This document shows positions 18,441-27,033 of a stretch of 64,000 nt of DNA, piece after piece. This stretch comes from Pseudonocardia sulfidoxydans NBRC 16205 (lineage in GTDB: Bacteria; Actinomycetota; Actinomycetes; Mycobacteriales; Pseudonocardiaceae), in assembly GCF_007989085.1 (NCBI RefSeq), contig NZ_BJVJ01000026.1:1-64000 (forward strand), written 5' to 3'. Made by a program: the position numbers and the translations under genes. Positions within the stretch are counted from its first letter, which is position 1. Each line of letters opens with the position of its first letter. A model generated the notes under the pieces. That model saw nothing but the letters and a program-made list of their open reading frames with translations, was not told the origin of the DNA and made no database searches.

Positions 18441-18523
18441 GCCGATGATTCAAGCGAACGTGGCGGCGTGTCCCGCAGCCAGGTCCTGAGGGTTCGCTGA
18501 GCGCCCCAGGTCGGGGCCGGTGT

Positions 18524-18952
18524 TCAGGCGGCGCGGGTGAGCGTGATCACCGGGATGGTGCGGATGCCCTCGGTCTTCACCTCGTAGTCCGCGAAGCCCG
18601 GCATCACCGCCGCCTGGCGTGCGTAGAGCTCGTCGCGTTCGGTGCCGGTGACCTCCGTGGCCTGCGCGGTCCACGTCTCGACGTGCCCCTTGCCGTCGCC
18701 CACCTCGACCGTCACGCGGGGGTGGGCCTTGAGGTTGTGGTACCAGGCCGGGTGGTTCGGGGCGCCCGCCGCGGAGGCGAAGATGGCGATGCGGTCGCCG
18801 TTGGGCAGGTACACCACCGGTGTCACGCGCTCGGTACCCGACTTCGCGCCCAGGTGGTGCACCAGCACCATCGGCGCACCCTCGAACGGGGGGCCGACCT
18901 TCCCGTCGTTGGTGCGGAACTCTTCGATGACCTTGGCGTTGAAGTCGCTCAA
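18524..18952 (-). CDS. Deazaflavin (F420)-dependent nitroreductase family protein (Ddn-like)
   Basis: 142 residues with a TTG start (TTG-AGC-GAC-TTC), supported by AAGGGA upstream. The split-barrel Ddn/FDOR-A family is recognised from the head (FNAKVIEEFRTNDGKVGPPF), LVHHLGAKSGTERVTPVVYL, and PAWYHNLKAHPRVTVEVG. These proteins use F420H2 to reduce quinones or nitro compounds at the membrane; the substrate here is unknown. It lies downstream of the M50 protease gene on the same strand with a 21-bp gap. Confidence 0.9.
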   Translation of the reverse strand: MSDFNAKVIEEFRTNDGKVGPPFEGAPMVLVHHLGAKSGTERVTPVVYLPNGDRIAIFASAAGAPNHPAWYHNLKAHPRVTVEVGDGKGHVETWTAQATEVTGTERDELYARQAAVMPGFADYEVKTEGIRTIPVITLTRAA

Positions 18953-18973
18953 CGGCCGTCCCTTCGCTCGTGG

Positions 18974-19681
18974 TCAGCTGCGTAGCAGCAGTACCCAGAC
19001 GGCGAGGATCAACGCCGCCGCCGCGAGCAACCAGAACAGCGCGGCCCATATTCCGCCGGAGACGCCTGTCAGCCGGGCGAGCTGATCGGCGTCCGAACTG
19101 CCCCGCCTACCCATCCGGCGGCCCCGCTGCAGCTCGCGCACCGCCCGCAGGCCACCGATCAGCAGGAACCACACCACCGCCGTCGCGAACGCCGTCCGCA
19201 GGTCCGGCGGGGCCGCGTACGCGACACCCGCCGTCGCGCCGCCCGCCGCGAGGACCGCGAGCACCCCGAACGCGTTGCGGATGTGGACGAGGGTCACCAG
19301 CAGCAGACCCGTCGCCACCCAGAGCGCGACGTCGGCATGGCCCCCCGCGACGGCGAGCGCGCCCGCGAGCCCCAGCAGCGGCGGCGCCGGGTAGCCACCC
19401 AGGAACATCAGCACGACACCCGGCCCGCTGCCCCGGCCCGTCGAGTGCGTGACCCCGGAGGTGTCGGCATGCAGCCGGATGCCGGTCAGCCCACGCCCGG
19501 TGACGACGGCCAGCAGCGCGTGCCCGCCCTCGTGCGCGATGGTCACCAGGGTGCGGGTGAGCCGCCACGTCAGCGTCCACACGACGACGGCCAGCGCCAC
19601 CAGGCCGGGGACCAGCACCTCGGGGCGGTCGAGCGCCGTCTGTAGGCCCGTCGTGACGACGGAGAACGGGTCGGAGGCCAC
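18974..19681 (-). CDS. M50 family (M50B-like) membrane metallopeptidase
   Basis: 235 residues from GTG at 19681. The zinc motif His50-Glu-Gly-Gly-His54 (IAHEGGHALL) lies just after TM1; about six helices follow (for example ALWVATGLLLVTLVHIRNAF). Site-2-protease-like family PF13398. It may cut a membrane substrate, possibly an anti-sigma factor as in other S2P systems, but no such partner is next to it. The C-terminus has a basic loop (RELQRGRRMGRRG) and a last helix. The 40-bp palindrome copy 2 sits 34 nt upstream of the start. Confidence 0.85.
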   Translation of the reverse strand: MASDPFSVVTTGLQTALDRPEVLVPGLVALAVVVWTLTWRLTRTLVTIAHEGGHALLAVVTGRGLTGIRLHADTSGVTHSTGRGSGPGVVLMFLGGYPAPPLLGLAGALAVAGGHADVALWVATGLLLVTLVHIRNAFGVLAVLAAGGATAGVAYAAPPDLRTAFATAVVWFLLIGGLRAVRELQRGRRMGRRGSSDADQLARLTGVSGGIWAALFWLLAAAALILAVWVLLLRS

Positions 19682-19715
19682 GCACCGAGTGTGGCAGCGC
19701 CACATAAGAGGCCCT

Positions 19716-19755
19716 GTGAGCGGCAATAGTCGCTATGGCGACTATTGCCGCTCAC
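19716..19755. repeat. Family-A 40-bp palindrome, copy 2
   Basis: Arms match at 19 of 20 pairs; the only mismatch is next to the centre (CTA/TGG). Flanks suggest it is inverted relative to the other copies (CCCT on the left). It lies downstream of the S9 peptidase gene and upstream of the M50 gene, both minus strand. Confidence 0.93.
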
Positions 19756-19803
19756 GAGGTCTGACCTGCGCGGATGCGCGCCGCGTGGGTGGTGCGGCCT
19801 GGC

Positions 19804-21756
19804 TCAGCGCTCGATCTCGACCGGCTCGATGCCCTCGTCCGCGGGCAGGTCGAAGCCGAGGACCTGGCCGTAGAAGCTCAGCTCCGCGTCCATCGCGCGG
19901 CGGATGTTCTCCCCCCGCCGGAACCCGTGCTGCTCCCCCTCGAACAGCAGGTACGCGACGGGCACCTTCCGCGACCGCAGGGCGTCGACGATCGCCTGCG
20001 ACTGGTTGGGCGGCACGATCGCGTCCTCGCTGCCCTGCAACACGATCAGCGGCTTCGTGAACCGTTCGACGTGGTGGATCGGCGAGCGCTCGACGTACAC
20101 GTCGCGCTCCTGCGGGTACCGGCCGACGAGGCCGTCGAGGTAGCAGCTCTCGAACTTGTGGGTGTCAGCGGCGAGCGCCTCGAGGTCGGCGACACCGAAA
20201 TGGTCGGCACCCGCGGCGAAGGGGGTGTCGTCGCGGGCGAGCGCGGCGAGCGTCGTGTACCCGCCGGCCGAGCCGCCGCGGATCGCGAGCCGCTGCGGGT
20301 CGACACGACCCTGCTCGCCGAGCCAGCGGGCGGCGGCGATGCAGTCGGCGACGTCGACGATCCCCCATGCGCCCTTCAGCAGGTCGCGGTAGGGGCGGCC
20401 GTACCCGGTGGAGCCGCCGTAGTCGACGTCGACGACCGCGAACCCGCGGCTCGTCCAGTACTGCACACCGACCGAGAGCACCGGCGACGCCGACGCGGTG
20501 GGCCCGCCGTGGATGACGACGAGCAGCGGCGGCAGCTCGCCGTCGGGGCCGCGGTGGGTGGCGCTGGCGGGCGGGTAGAACAGGGCGTGGCCGGTCCGGG
20601 GTGCGTCGGTGCCGTCGGTCGACGGGAACTCCACCGGCTCGGGCACCGACAGGTAGCCCTCGTCGACGCCGAGGTCGCGGGCGGGGCGCAGGACCTCGTA
20701 CTCACCGGTGCCGAGCGTGACCCGCCAGACCGACGCCTCGCGGGTCGGGCTGCCGGCGACGAGCACGATCTCGTCCGGGCCCGCGGCCTGCAGCGAGCCG
20801 GCCGCGGACAGCGGGAGGTCCAGGGCGGAGACGGAGCCGTCGGGTGAGCGGACGAGGAGCCGGTCGTATCCGTCGCGCCGCGAGGCGGCGACGATCCGCC
20901 CGTCGGCCAGCGTGGCGTACCGCGAGGTGCCGAGCGTCCAGCCGGGGACGCCGATCTCTGCCTCGTCGACGAGGACCGGGGCGACGCCGTCGGCGGGTGT
21001 CCAGCGGTAGAGGCTCCACCAGCCGGTGCGGTCGGAGACGAACAGGAGCGACCCGTCGGCCTGCCAGCGCGGCTCCGACACGGACTCCCCCGGCCCGCCC
21101 GCGACGACCGTGTCGGCGCCGGTGGCGAGGTCACGCACGGTGAGGACGGTGTCGTCCCAGGGCATCGACGGGTGGTCCCACGACACCCACGCCAGCCGGG
21201 TGCCCGCGGCGTCGAGCCGGGGCGAGGTGACGAAGTCGGGGCCGCTGACCAGCACCTCGACGCTGCCGTCGACGTCCAGGCGCGCGATCTCGTTGCGCAC
21301 CTGCGCGGGTCCGGCGCCCACGGCATGGTGCTCGCGGACCAGCACCAGCGCCCCGCCGGGGGCGGCCTCGCCGTCGGCCCACCGGTCGCCCCGCGGCGCC
21401 TCCGGCTCGGGGCTGACCGCGACGGGGCCGGCCTCGTCGCCGAGCCGGTGCAGCCGCTGGTCGGCCCAGTTCGTGAACCACACCGCGCCGCCGTGGACCC
21501 ACCAGGCGGCGCCGCCGTACTCGTGGACCGCGGTGCGGGCGTCGTAGCCCTCCGGTAGCAGGTCGGTGAGGGTGCCGTCGGGGTCGCGACGCACGATCTG
21601 CGTGCGGCCGCCCTCGGCCGGGCGGCCTTCGGCCCACCAGACGGTGCCGGAGCCGGGATCGGCGGGGTCGACCCGGACCTCGCCGAGGCGCACGGCGGCG
21701 GCCACCACGAGTTCCGACGTGATTGGGGTCGGCCAGGAGCCGAAGGGGGCGGTCAC
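19804..21756 (-). CDS. S9 family (prolyl oligopeptidase-like) serine peptidase
   Basis: 650 residues from GTG at 21756. The N-terminal ~380 residues form a beta-propeller with WD/TolB-like blades (SEPRWQADGSLLFVSDRTG, WVSWDHPSMPWDD). The C-terminal alpha/beta hydrolase has the nucleophile in GGSAGGYTT, the Asp in GSEDAIVPP and the His in GEQHGFRR. Oxyanion motif VIHGGPT. No signal peptide, so it is probably cytosolic and cuts short peptides (S9C acylaminoacyl-peptidase-like). CAGAAT lies 6 nt before the start. Confidence 0.93.
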   Translation of the reverse strand: MTAPFGSWPTPITSELVVAAAVRLGEVRVDPADPGSGTVWWAEGRPAEGGRTQIVRRDPDGTLTDLLPEGYDARTAVHEYGGAAWWVHGGAVWFTNWADQRLHRLGDEAGPVAVSPEPEAPRGDRWADGEAAPGGALVLVREHHAVGAGPAQVRNEIARLDVDGSVEVLVSGPDFVTSPRLDAAGTRLAWVSWDHPSMPWDDTVLTVRDLATGADTVVAGGPGESVSEPRWQADGSLLFVSDRTGWWSLYRWTPADGVAPVLVDEAEIGVPGWTLGTSRYATLADGRIVAASRRDGYDRLLVRSPDGSVSALDLPLSAAGSLQAAGPDEIVLVAGSPTREASVWRVTLGTGEYEVLRPARDLGVDEGYLSVPEPVEFPSTDGTDAPRTGHALFYPPASATHRGPDGELPPLLVVIHGGPTASASPVLSVGVQYWTSRGFAVVDVDYGGSTGYGRPYRDLLKGAWGIVDVADCIAAARWLGEQGRVDPQRLAIRGGSAGGYTTLAALARDDTPFAAGADHFGVADLEALAADTHKFESCYLDGLVGRYPQERDVYVERSPIHHVERFTKPLIVLQGSEDAIVPPNQSQAIVDALRSRKVPVAYLLFEGEQHGFRRGENIRRAMDAELSFYGQVLGFDLPADEGIEPVEIER

Positions 21757-21855
21757 GGCGTCATTCTGGACGGAGCCGCCCGGCCCCGCGTGCACGCCCC
21801 GCCGCACGACCCCTGGGGATCCTGGCTGACCGTGACGGCGCGCCGTCCCATCCGA

Positions 21856-21906
21856 GCGCAACCCCACTGCTGTCCGCGGGGGTCGAACACAGCAGCCAGG
21901 TTGCGC
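21856..21906. repeat. Family-B inverted repeat, copy 5
   Basis: GCGCAACCCCACTGCTGT with right arm ACAGCAGCCAGGTTGCGC. One mismatch in the stem. Between the thioredoxin-like gene (stop 21933) and the S9 peptidase start, both minus strand. Confidence 0.78.
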
Positions 21907-21932
21907 GCGGCTTCTGGGCGGTCGCAGGAGCG

Positions 21933-22256
21933 TCAGCGGCCGCGGGCGGCCTCGCGCAGCAGCGCGACCGCACGCGGCCCCGCTCCGGGTCGGAGGACGG
22001 GCAGGACCCCGATCGCCCCGGTCAGTCCTGTCCACCAGCGCACCGAACCGTCGACGCGCACCACCCCGATCGCGGGCCGCCCGCACGCAGCGACGGGTGC
22101 AGGCAGGTTGGGGTAGATCTCGGCGAGCCGCGCCTCGGCGCAGGAGCGCACCCGCACCTTCACCGTGACGCAGTCGGGCAGCTCGCGCGCGATCCGCGAA
22201 CACCGTGGGCAGTCGACGTCGAACACGACGACGAGCTCACGCACCCGGGCGGCCAC
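21933..22256 (-). CDS. Small thioredoxin/glutaredoxin-like protein with CPRC motif
   Basis: 107 residues, GTG start. The first 30 residues (ELVVVFDVDCPRCSRIAREL) form a beta strand followed by Cys16-Pro-Arg-Cys19 at the start of a helix, the layout of a thioredoxin-like redox site. A third and fourth Cys (29 and 38) follow, and the rest (PAIGVVRVDGSVRWWTGLTG) fits the cis-loop and last strands of a DCC1-like fold. The start lies 4 nt past the stop of the membrane protein gene, so the two are translated from one mRNA. Redox function is inferred; I do not recognise a named family. Confidence 0.6.
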   Translation of the reverse strand: MAARVRELVVVFDVDCPRCSRIARELPDCVTVKVRVRSCAEARLAEIYPNLPAPVAACGRPAIGVVRVDGSVRWWTGLTGAIGVLPVLRPGAGPRAVALLREAARGR

Positions 22257-22260
22257 GAGG

Positions 22261-22986
22261 TCAGGATGCGCCGATCGAGATGGTCATCGACACCCCGACG
22301 GAAACGCCGCAGACGAGCGCGAGCAGCAGCCGCACCCCGGCGGCCGGGACGAGGGCACGGCCGGCGGGCCGGGCGGCGGCCCCGGTGATCGTCCCCACCG
22401 CATACCCGGCGGCGACGACGAACGCCATCCCGAACGGCACGGCGAACAGCATCGCGACAGCGAGCAGGTACGGCAGCCCCGACACGAGGCGCGCCGCGAC
22501 CCCGCCCCGCATGAGGGTGGCGACGGCGAACCCGGTGCGGGCCTCGCCCCATTCGTCGTCGTCGGGGACGTCCTTGGGGATGCGCAACGGGTTGGCGGGC
22601 AGCGGGAACCGCAGGACGCCCGCCTCCCGGAGCACGGCGACGAGCGCCACGACGCCGACGACGATGTCCGCCGCGAGCTCGGGCACGACGAGGCCCAGCA
22701 GTGCTCCGACGCCACCCAGCACGGCGGCGGCGAGAGCGGCGCCGAAGGCGACGCCGACGGCGGTCCAGCGGGTCATCCGCGGGGAGCCGGCGTCGGCCAC
22801 CGACACCGCCGACGCGCCTGCCGCGGCGCCGGCGACGAGGGCCAGCAGCAGCGCGGAGGCGGCGGAGGCGAGGTTGCGTTCGGCGACGAGGGCCGTCGTG
22901 GCGGCGAAGGCGCACACGACGGCGAGGGCCGCGGCGCCGGTGAGCAGGCGTCGCGACCAGGTGGCGCGCGGCCCCGTGGTCGTCAT
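22261..22986 (-). CDS. Multi-pass membrane protein, unknown family
   Basis: 241 residues from ATG at 22986. About seven hydrophobic segments; the middle soluble loop FPLPANPLRIPKDVPDDDEWGE divides the protein. Two cysteines only, both inside membrane segments: AVVCAFAATT (first) and LALVCGVSVG (last). The downstream partner is a CPRC thioredoxin-like protein separated by 4 nt. A paired membrane Cys couple plus a redox protein recalls CcdA/DsbD or MauE-type electron carriers, but I cannot place the sequence in those families. Confidence 0.65.
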   Translation of the reverse strand: MTTTGPRATWSRRLLTGAAALAVVCAFAATTALVAERNLASAASALLLALVAGAAAGASAVSVADAGSPRMTRWTAVGVAFGAALAAAVLGGVGALLGLVVPELAADIVVGVVALVAVLREAGVLRFPLPANPLRIPKDVPDDDEWGEARTGFAVATLMRGGVAARLVSGLPYLLAVAMLFAVPFGMAFVVAAGYAVGTITGAAARPAGRALVPAAGVRLLLALVCGVSVGVSMTISIGAS

Positions 22987-23081
22987 GGCCGAACTGTGCC
23001 AGGACACACCGGGCGGCCGACGCGCGGCACGCCGAACCCGTAGCGTGGCGCGCACGGACCGTCGGCACCCGGGAGCGACAC

Positions 23082-23417
23082 ATGAGCAACGACCCGAACC
23101 GTGACGAGCAGCCCGCGGACACCGTCGACGCGGAGATCGTCGAGTCCCCGGCGCCCCCGGCCGGCACCGCGGCGGCGATCACACCCGCGGTGCCGGACCC
23201 GGGGATCGAGAACGCGAGCGGCTACACCGACCGCGGCGTCCCGACCCTCGACCACGTCCGCGACAAGATCGAGGGCCGCTGGGCGACGTCGCTGGGCGCC
23301 GCCGAGCTGGCCGGCGAGACCGAGGCCGGACGCTCGGTGGCCGAGCAGGAGGCCGAGCGCGAGAAGAAGGCCAAGGAGAAGCTGGACGAGATCCGCCGGT
23401 CTCTCGGCGGCGCCTGA
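23082..23417 (+). CDS. Stand-alone homologue of the PspA C-terminal tail
   Basis: 111 residues, ATG with GGGAG upstream. Residues 1-51 are acidic/proline-rich and probably disordered. Residues 53-110 align without gaps to residues 183-240 of the PspA encoded at 53911: 24 of 58 identical by my count, including LxxVRxKIExR, LGxAELA and IRxSLxG. The second half is a charged helix (EQEAEREKKAKEKLDEIR). It lacks the coiled-coil core that lets PspA form rods, so it may bind PspA, its partners or the membrane; that is inference. It is convergent with the sdh operon, with palindrome copy 3 between. Confidence 0.7.
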   Translation: MSNDPNRDEQPADTVDAEIVESPAPPAGTAAAITPAVPDPGIENASGYTDRGVPTLDHVRDKIEGRWATSLGAAELAGETEAGRSVAEQEAEREKKAKEKLDEIRRSLGGA

Positions 23418-23466
23418 CACGCGAGAGGGCGACGGCCGCGGCCGTCGCCCTCGTCGCGACCGGCTC

Positions 23467-23506
23467 GTGAGCGGTGATGGTCGCTATAGCGACCATCACC
23501 GCTCAC
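23467..23506. repeat. Family-A 40-bp palindrome, copy 3
   Basis: Perfect 20-bp arms, left arm GTGAGCGGTGATGGTCGCTA. Compared with copy 2 it has three base changes in the arm (C-A to T-G, and A to G), each matched by its partner in the other arm. Between convergent genes (PspA-tail protein and sdhB). Confidence 0.95.
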
Positions 23507-23516
23507 GGGGTCGGGG

Positions 23517-24287
23517 TCAGCGGTTCTTGTTCGCCGCCTCGCCGCGGCGGAACAGCTTGTTGCCCAGCCAGACCACCGGGTCGTACTTGCGGTCGACGAC
23601 GCGCTCCTTGAGCGGGATCAGCGCGTTGTCGGTGATCTTGATGTGCTCGGGGCAGACCTCGGTGCAGCACTTGGTGATGTTGCAGTACCCGAGGCCGTGC
23701 TCCTCCTGCGCCGCCTGCTGGCGGTCGGCCGAGTCGAGCGGGTGCATGTCCAGCTCGGCGATGCGCATGAGGTAGCGGGGGCCGGCGAAGGCCTCCTTGT
23801 TCTCCTCGTGGTCGCGCACCACGTGGCAGGTGTTCTGGCACAGGTAGCACTCGATGCACTTGCGGAACTCCTGGCTCCGCTCGACGTCGACCTGCTGCAT
23901 CCGGTACTCGCCCGGCTCCACACCCTCCGGGGGCGCGAAGCTGGGGATCTCGCGGGCCTTCGTGTAGTTGAACGACACGTCGGTGACGAGGTCCCGGATC
24001 ACCGGGAACGTGCGCAGCGGCGTGACCGTGACGACCTCGTCCTCGGCGAACGTGTTCATCCGGGTCATGCACGCCAGCCGCGGGCGGCCGTTGATCTCCA
24101 TGCTGCAGGAGCCGCACTTGCCGGCCTTGCAGTTCCAGCGGACGGCGAGGTCCTGGGCCTCCGTCTGCTGGAGCCGGTGGATGATGTCGAGGACGACCTC
24201 GCCCTCGTTCACCTCGGCCGGGTAGTCGACGAGCTCACCCTTGTCGGAGTCGCCCCGCCACACCCGGAAATGGGCCCAGTAGCTCAT
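23517..24287 (-). CDS. sdhB: Succinate dehydrogenase iron-sulfur subunit (Sdh1 type)
   Basis: 256 residues. Carries electrons from the flavoprotein to quinone. [2Fe-2S] ligands in CKAGKCGSC and the later RLAC; the [4Fe-4S] and [3Fe-4S] ligands in CIECYLCQNTC and CNITKCCTEVCPEHI. The ATG overlaps the sdhA stop by 3 nt (ATGA). Order membrane subunit-sdhA-sdhB and sizes match Rv0249c-Rv0248c-Rv0247c (Sdh1) of M. tuberculosis. The symbol is generic; a second sdhB is at 27278. Confidence 0.95.
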   Translation of the reverse strand: MSYWAHFRVWRGDSDKGELVDYPAEVNEGEVVLDIIHRLQQTEAQDLAVRWNCKAGKCGSCSMEINGRPRLACMTRMNTFAEDEVVTVTPLRTFPVIRDLVTDVSFNYTKAREIPSFAPPEGVEPGEYRMQQVDVERSQEFRKCIECYLCQNTCHVVRDHEENKEAFAGPRYLMRIAELDMHPLDSADRQQAAQEEHGLGYCNITKCCTEVCPEHIKITDNALIPLKERVVDRKYDPVVWLGNKLFRRGEAANKNR

Positions 24288-26215
24288 GCCCGCTCTCCCT
24301 GGTCCGCCCGGTGGCCACCGAGCTCCTCGCCGGTGAAGTACTTCTTCAGCTCGTCCATCTCGAAGATGTCGAGCAGGTCGGGCCGCATCGGGATCTGCTC
24401 CTTGCGGACCATCTCGACGTTGTCCTCGCCCAGCGCCGACAGCACCAGCAGCACGTGGCGCCAGTCGGCGTCCATGACCGGGAAGTCGTCTCGGGTGTGC
24501 CCGCCGCGGCTCTCCTGGCGCTCCAGCGCCGCCTTCGCCACGCACATCGAGACGAGCAGCATGTTGCGCAGGTCGAGCGCGAGGTGCCAGTTCGGGTTGA
24601 ACTTGCGGTCGCCCTGGACGGCGACGGTGCGCGTGCGGGTGGCGATGTCCTCGAGCTTCTTGAGGGCCATCTCCATCTCGTCGGCCTTGCGGATGATGCC
24701 GACGAGCTCGTGCATCGTCTTCTGCAGCTCCAGGTGCACGACGAACGGGTTCTCCCCGCCCTCCGCGGCCGTGGTGAACGGCAGCAAGGCCCGGTCGACG
24801 GCGGCCGCCGCGTCGGTCTCGACGACCGCGGGACGGCGCCCGGCCAGCCCGTCGACGTACTCCGACGCGCCGGCGCCGCAGCGCCGCCCGAACACCAGCA
24901 GGTCGGACAGCGAGTTGCCGCCGAGCCGGTTGGAGCCGTGCATGCCGCCGGAGCACTCGCCCGCGGCGAACAGGCCGGGCACGCGCGACATGCCGGTGTC
25001 GGGGTCGACCTCGACACCACCCATCACGTAATGGCAGGTCGGCCCGACCTCCATGGGCTCCTTGGTGATGTCGACGTCGGCCAGCTCCTTGAACTGGTGG
25101 TGCATCGACGGGAGCCGCTTGAGGATCTCCTCGGGCTTGAGCCGGGTGGAGACGTCGAGGTACACGCCGCCGTGCGGGGTGCCGCGACCGGCCTTGACCT
25201 CGGAGTTGATCGCGCGGGCGACCTCGTCACGGGGCAGCAGCTCCGGCGGGCGGCGGTTGTTGTCCGCGTCGGTGTACCAGCGGTCCGCCTCCTCCTCCGT
25301 CGTCGCGTACAGGTCCTTGAAGACGTCGGCGATGTAGTCGAACATGAACCGCTTGCCGTCGGAGTTGCGCAGGACGCCACCGTCGCCGCGGACCGACTCC
25401 GTGACCAGGATTCCCTTGACCGACGGTGGCCAGACCATGCCCGTCGGGTGGAACTGCAGGAACTCCATGTTGATCAGCGTCGCGCCGGCGCGCAGGGCCA
25501 GGGCGTGGCCGTCGCCGGTGTACTCCCAAGAGTTCGACGTCACCGAGTAGCTCTTGCCGACGCCGCCGGTGGCCAGCACGATCGCCGGCGCGTTGAAGCG
25601 GACGAAGGTGCCCGTCGAGCGGAAGTAGCCGAAGCAGCCGGCGATGGCGCCGTCGGCCTTGAAGAGGTCGGTGATCGTCGTCTCGTGGAAGACGCGGATG
25701 TTGGCCTCGTAGTCGCCCGTGGCCTTGAAGTCCTCCTGCTGCAGGGAGACGATCTTCTGCTGCAGGGTGCGGATCAGCTCCAGGCCGGTGCGGTCACCGA
25801 CGTGCGCCAGCCGCGGGTAGGTGTGCCCGCCGAAGTTGCGCTGGCTGATCTTGCCGTCCTTGGTGCGGTCGAACAGCGCACCGTAGGTCTCCATCTCCCA
25901 GACCCGCTGCGGGGCCTCCTTGGCGTGGAGCTCGGCCATCCGCCAGTTGTTGAGGAACTTCCCGCCGCGCATCGTGTCGCCGAAGTGGACGCGCCAGTTG
26001 TCGTTCGGGTTGGCGTTGCCCATCGCGGCGGCACAGCCGCCCTCGGCCATGACCGTGTGGGCCTTGCCGAACAGCGACTTGGAGATGATCGCGGTCCGCT
26101 TGCCCTGCGCACGGGCCTCGATCGCCGCGCGCAGTCCGGCACCGCCGGCCCCGATGACGACGACGTCGTAGTCGTGGACCTCGACGGTCTTGTCGTGTTC
26201 AGTCACGTCAGTCAT
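24284..26215 (-). CDS. sdhA: Succinate dehydrogenase flavoprotein subunit (Sdh1 type)
   Basis: 643 residues from ATG at 26215 (a GTG at 26224 that overlaps the previous stop is an alternative). FAD motif VVIGAGGAGLRAAIEA (residues ~17-32), FAD-linking His in FGKAHTVMAEGG, substrate loop HPTGMVWPP, and the YVMGGVEVD / GECSGGMHGSNRLGGNSLSD motifs. The longer frame to 26446 overlaps the membrane subunit gene and is not used. It oxidises succinate to fumarate on the inner face of the membrane with sdhB and the anchor. Confidence 0.95.
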   Translation of the reverse strand: MTDVTEHDKTVEVHDYDVVVIGAGGAGLRAAIEARAQGKRTAIISKSLFGKAHTVMAEGGCAAAMGNANPNDNWRVHFGDTMRGGKFLNNWRMAELHAKEAPQRVWEMETYGALFDRTKDGKISQRNFGGHTYPRLAHVGDRTGLELIRTLQQKIVSLQQEDFKATGDYEANIRVFHETTITDLFKADGAIAGCFGYFRSTGTFVRFNAPAIVLATGGVGKSYSVTSNSWEYTGDGHALALRAGATLINMEFLQFHPTGMVWPPSVKGILVTESVRGDGGVLRNSDGKRFMFDYIADVFKDLYATTEEEADRWYTDADNNRRPPELLPRDEVARAINSEVKAGRGTPHGGVYLDVSTRLKPEEILKRLPSMHHQFKELADVDITKEPMEVGPTCHYVMGGVEVDPDTGMSRVPGLFAAGECSGGMHGSNRLGGNSLSDLLVFGRRCGAGASEYVDGLAGRRPAVVETDAAAAVDRALLPFTTAAEGGENPFVVHLELQKTMHELVGIIRKADEMEMALKKLEDIATRTRTVAVQGDRKFNPNWHLALDLRNMLLVSMCVAKAALERQESRGGHTRDDFPVMDADWRHVLLVLSALGEDNVEMVRKEQIPMRPDLLDIFEMDELKKYFTGEELGGHRADQGERA

Positions 26216-26220
26216 TTCGG

Positions 26221-27033
26221 TCACCCCACGATCCGGGGGTCGCCCCACCAACCGGCGGACACGGCCATGATGTAGAAGTCGGTGATCGCCAGGCTGGCCA
26301 GCGTCGTCCAGGCGAGCTGCATGTGCTTGCCGTTCAGGACGGACACCTGGCCCCACAGCTTGTAGCGCACCGGGTGCTTGCTGAAGTGGTTGAGCCGGCC
26401 GCCGATGATGCTGCGGCAGGAGTGGCAGGAGATCGTGTACAGCCACAGCAGCACGACGTTGGCCACCAGGATGATGTTGCCCAGCCCGAACCCGAAGCTG
26501 CCGTCCTTGTTGATGAACGCGACGACGGCGTCGTAGGTGTTGACGAGCGTGACCAGCCCCGCGAAGTAGAAGAAGTAGCGGTGCAGGTTCTGGGCCAGCA
26601 GCGGGAACCGGGTCTCACCGGTGTACTTCTTGTGCGGCTCGGCCACCGCGCACGCGGGCGGCGACAGGTAGAACGCCCGGTAGTACGCCTTCCGGTAGTA
26701 GTAGCAGGTGAGCCGGAAGAGCAGCAGGAACGGCAGCGAGATCGCCGCGTAGGGCAGCCACCACCAGTCGGGCAGGAACTGCCCGAAGTGCGAGGCCTCG
26801 GGAGTGCAGCCGACCGAGAAGCAGGGCGAGTAGAACGGTGTCAGGTAGCTGTACTGCTGACCCGGGAGGTCCGTGAAGTAGTACGACTGCATGAACACCC
26901 GCACGGTCGCGTAGATGACCCATGCGCCCAGTCCGGCGACGTTCAGCAGGGGCGACAGCCACCACCGGTCGGTGCGCAGCGTCCGTTCGCTGATCTGCGC
27001 CCTGCCGGTGGACGCGTCTGTGGTGGATGACAC
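26221..27033 (-). CDS. Sdh1-type succinate dehydrogenase membrane subunit
   Basis: 270 residues from GTG at 27033 with GAGG upstream; the longer frame to 27321 crosses the sdhB2 terminator and is rejected. About five hydrophobic helices. Unlike classical SdhC it has many Cys and His: Cys71, 76, 110, 128, 203, 206 and His82, 134, 151, 204, 216, 220, 237, with a striking SCHSCRS at 202-208. It matches the Rv0249c type. In M. smegmatis Sdh1 a membrane-embedded Rieske-type cluster has been described in this subunit; the Cys/His set here is compatible. First gene of the operon. Confidence 0.85.
   Translation of the reverse strand: MSSTTDASTGRAQISERTLRTDRWWLSPLLNVAGLGAWVIYATVRVFMQSYYFTDLPGQQYSYLTPFYSPCFSVGCTPEASHFGQFLPDWWWLPYAAISLPFLLLFRLTCYYYRKAYYRAFYLSPPACAVAEPHKKYTGETRFPLLAQNLHRYFFYFAGLVTLVNTYDAVVAFINKDGSFGFGLGNIILVANVVLLWLYTISCHSCRSIIGGRLNHFSKHPVRYKLWGQVSVLNGKHMQLAWTTLASLAITDFYIMAVSAGWWGDPRIVG

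Noticed and set aside
14808..18500. 1230-codon open frame antisense to the RND gene
   Set aside because: Shadow of the RND gene; composition is Asp/Gly/Arg low-complexity. The clear RND motifs are on the minus strand.
26216..26446. Extended sdhA start
   Set aside because: Overlaps the membrane subunit gene, and the FAD motif is placed correctly from 26215.
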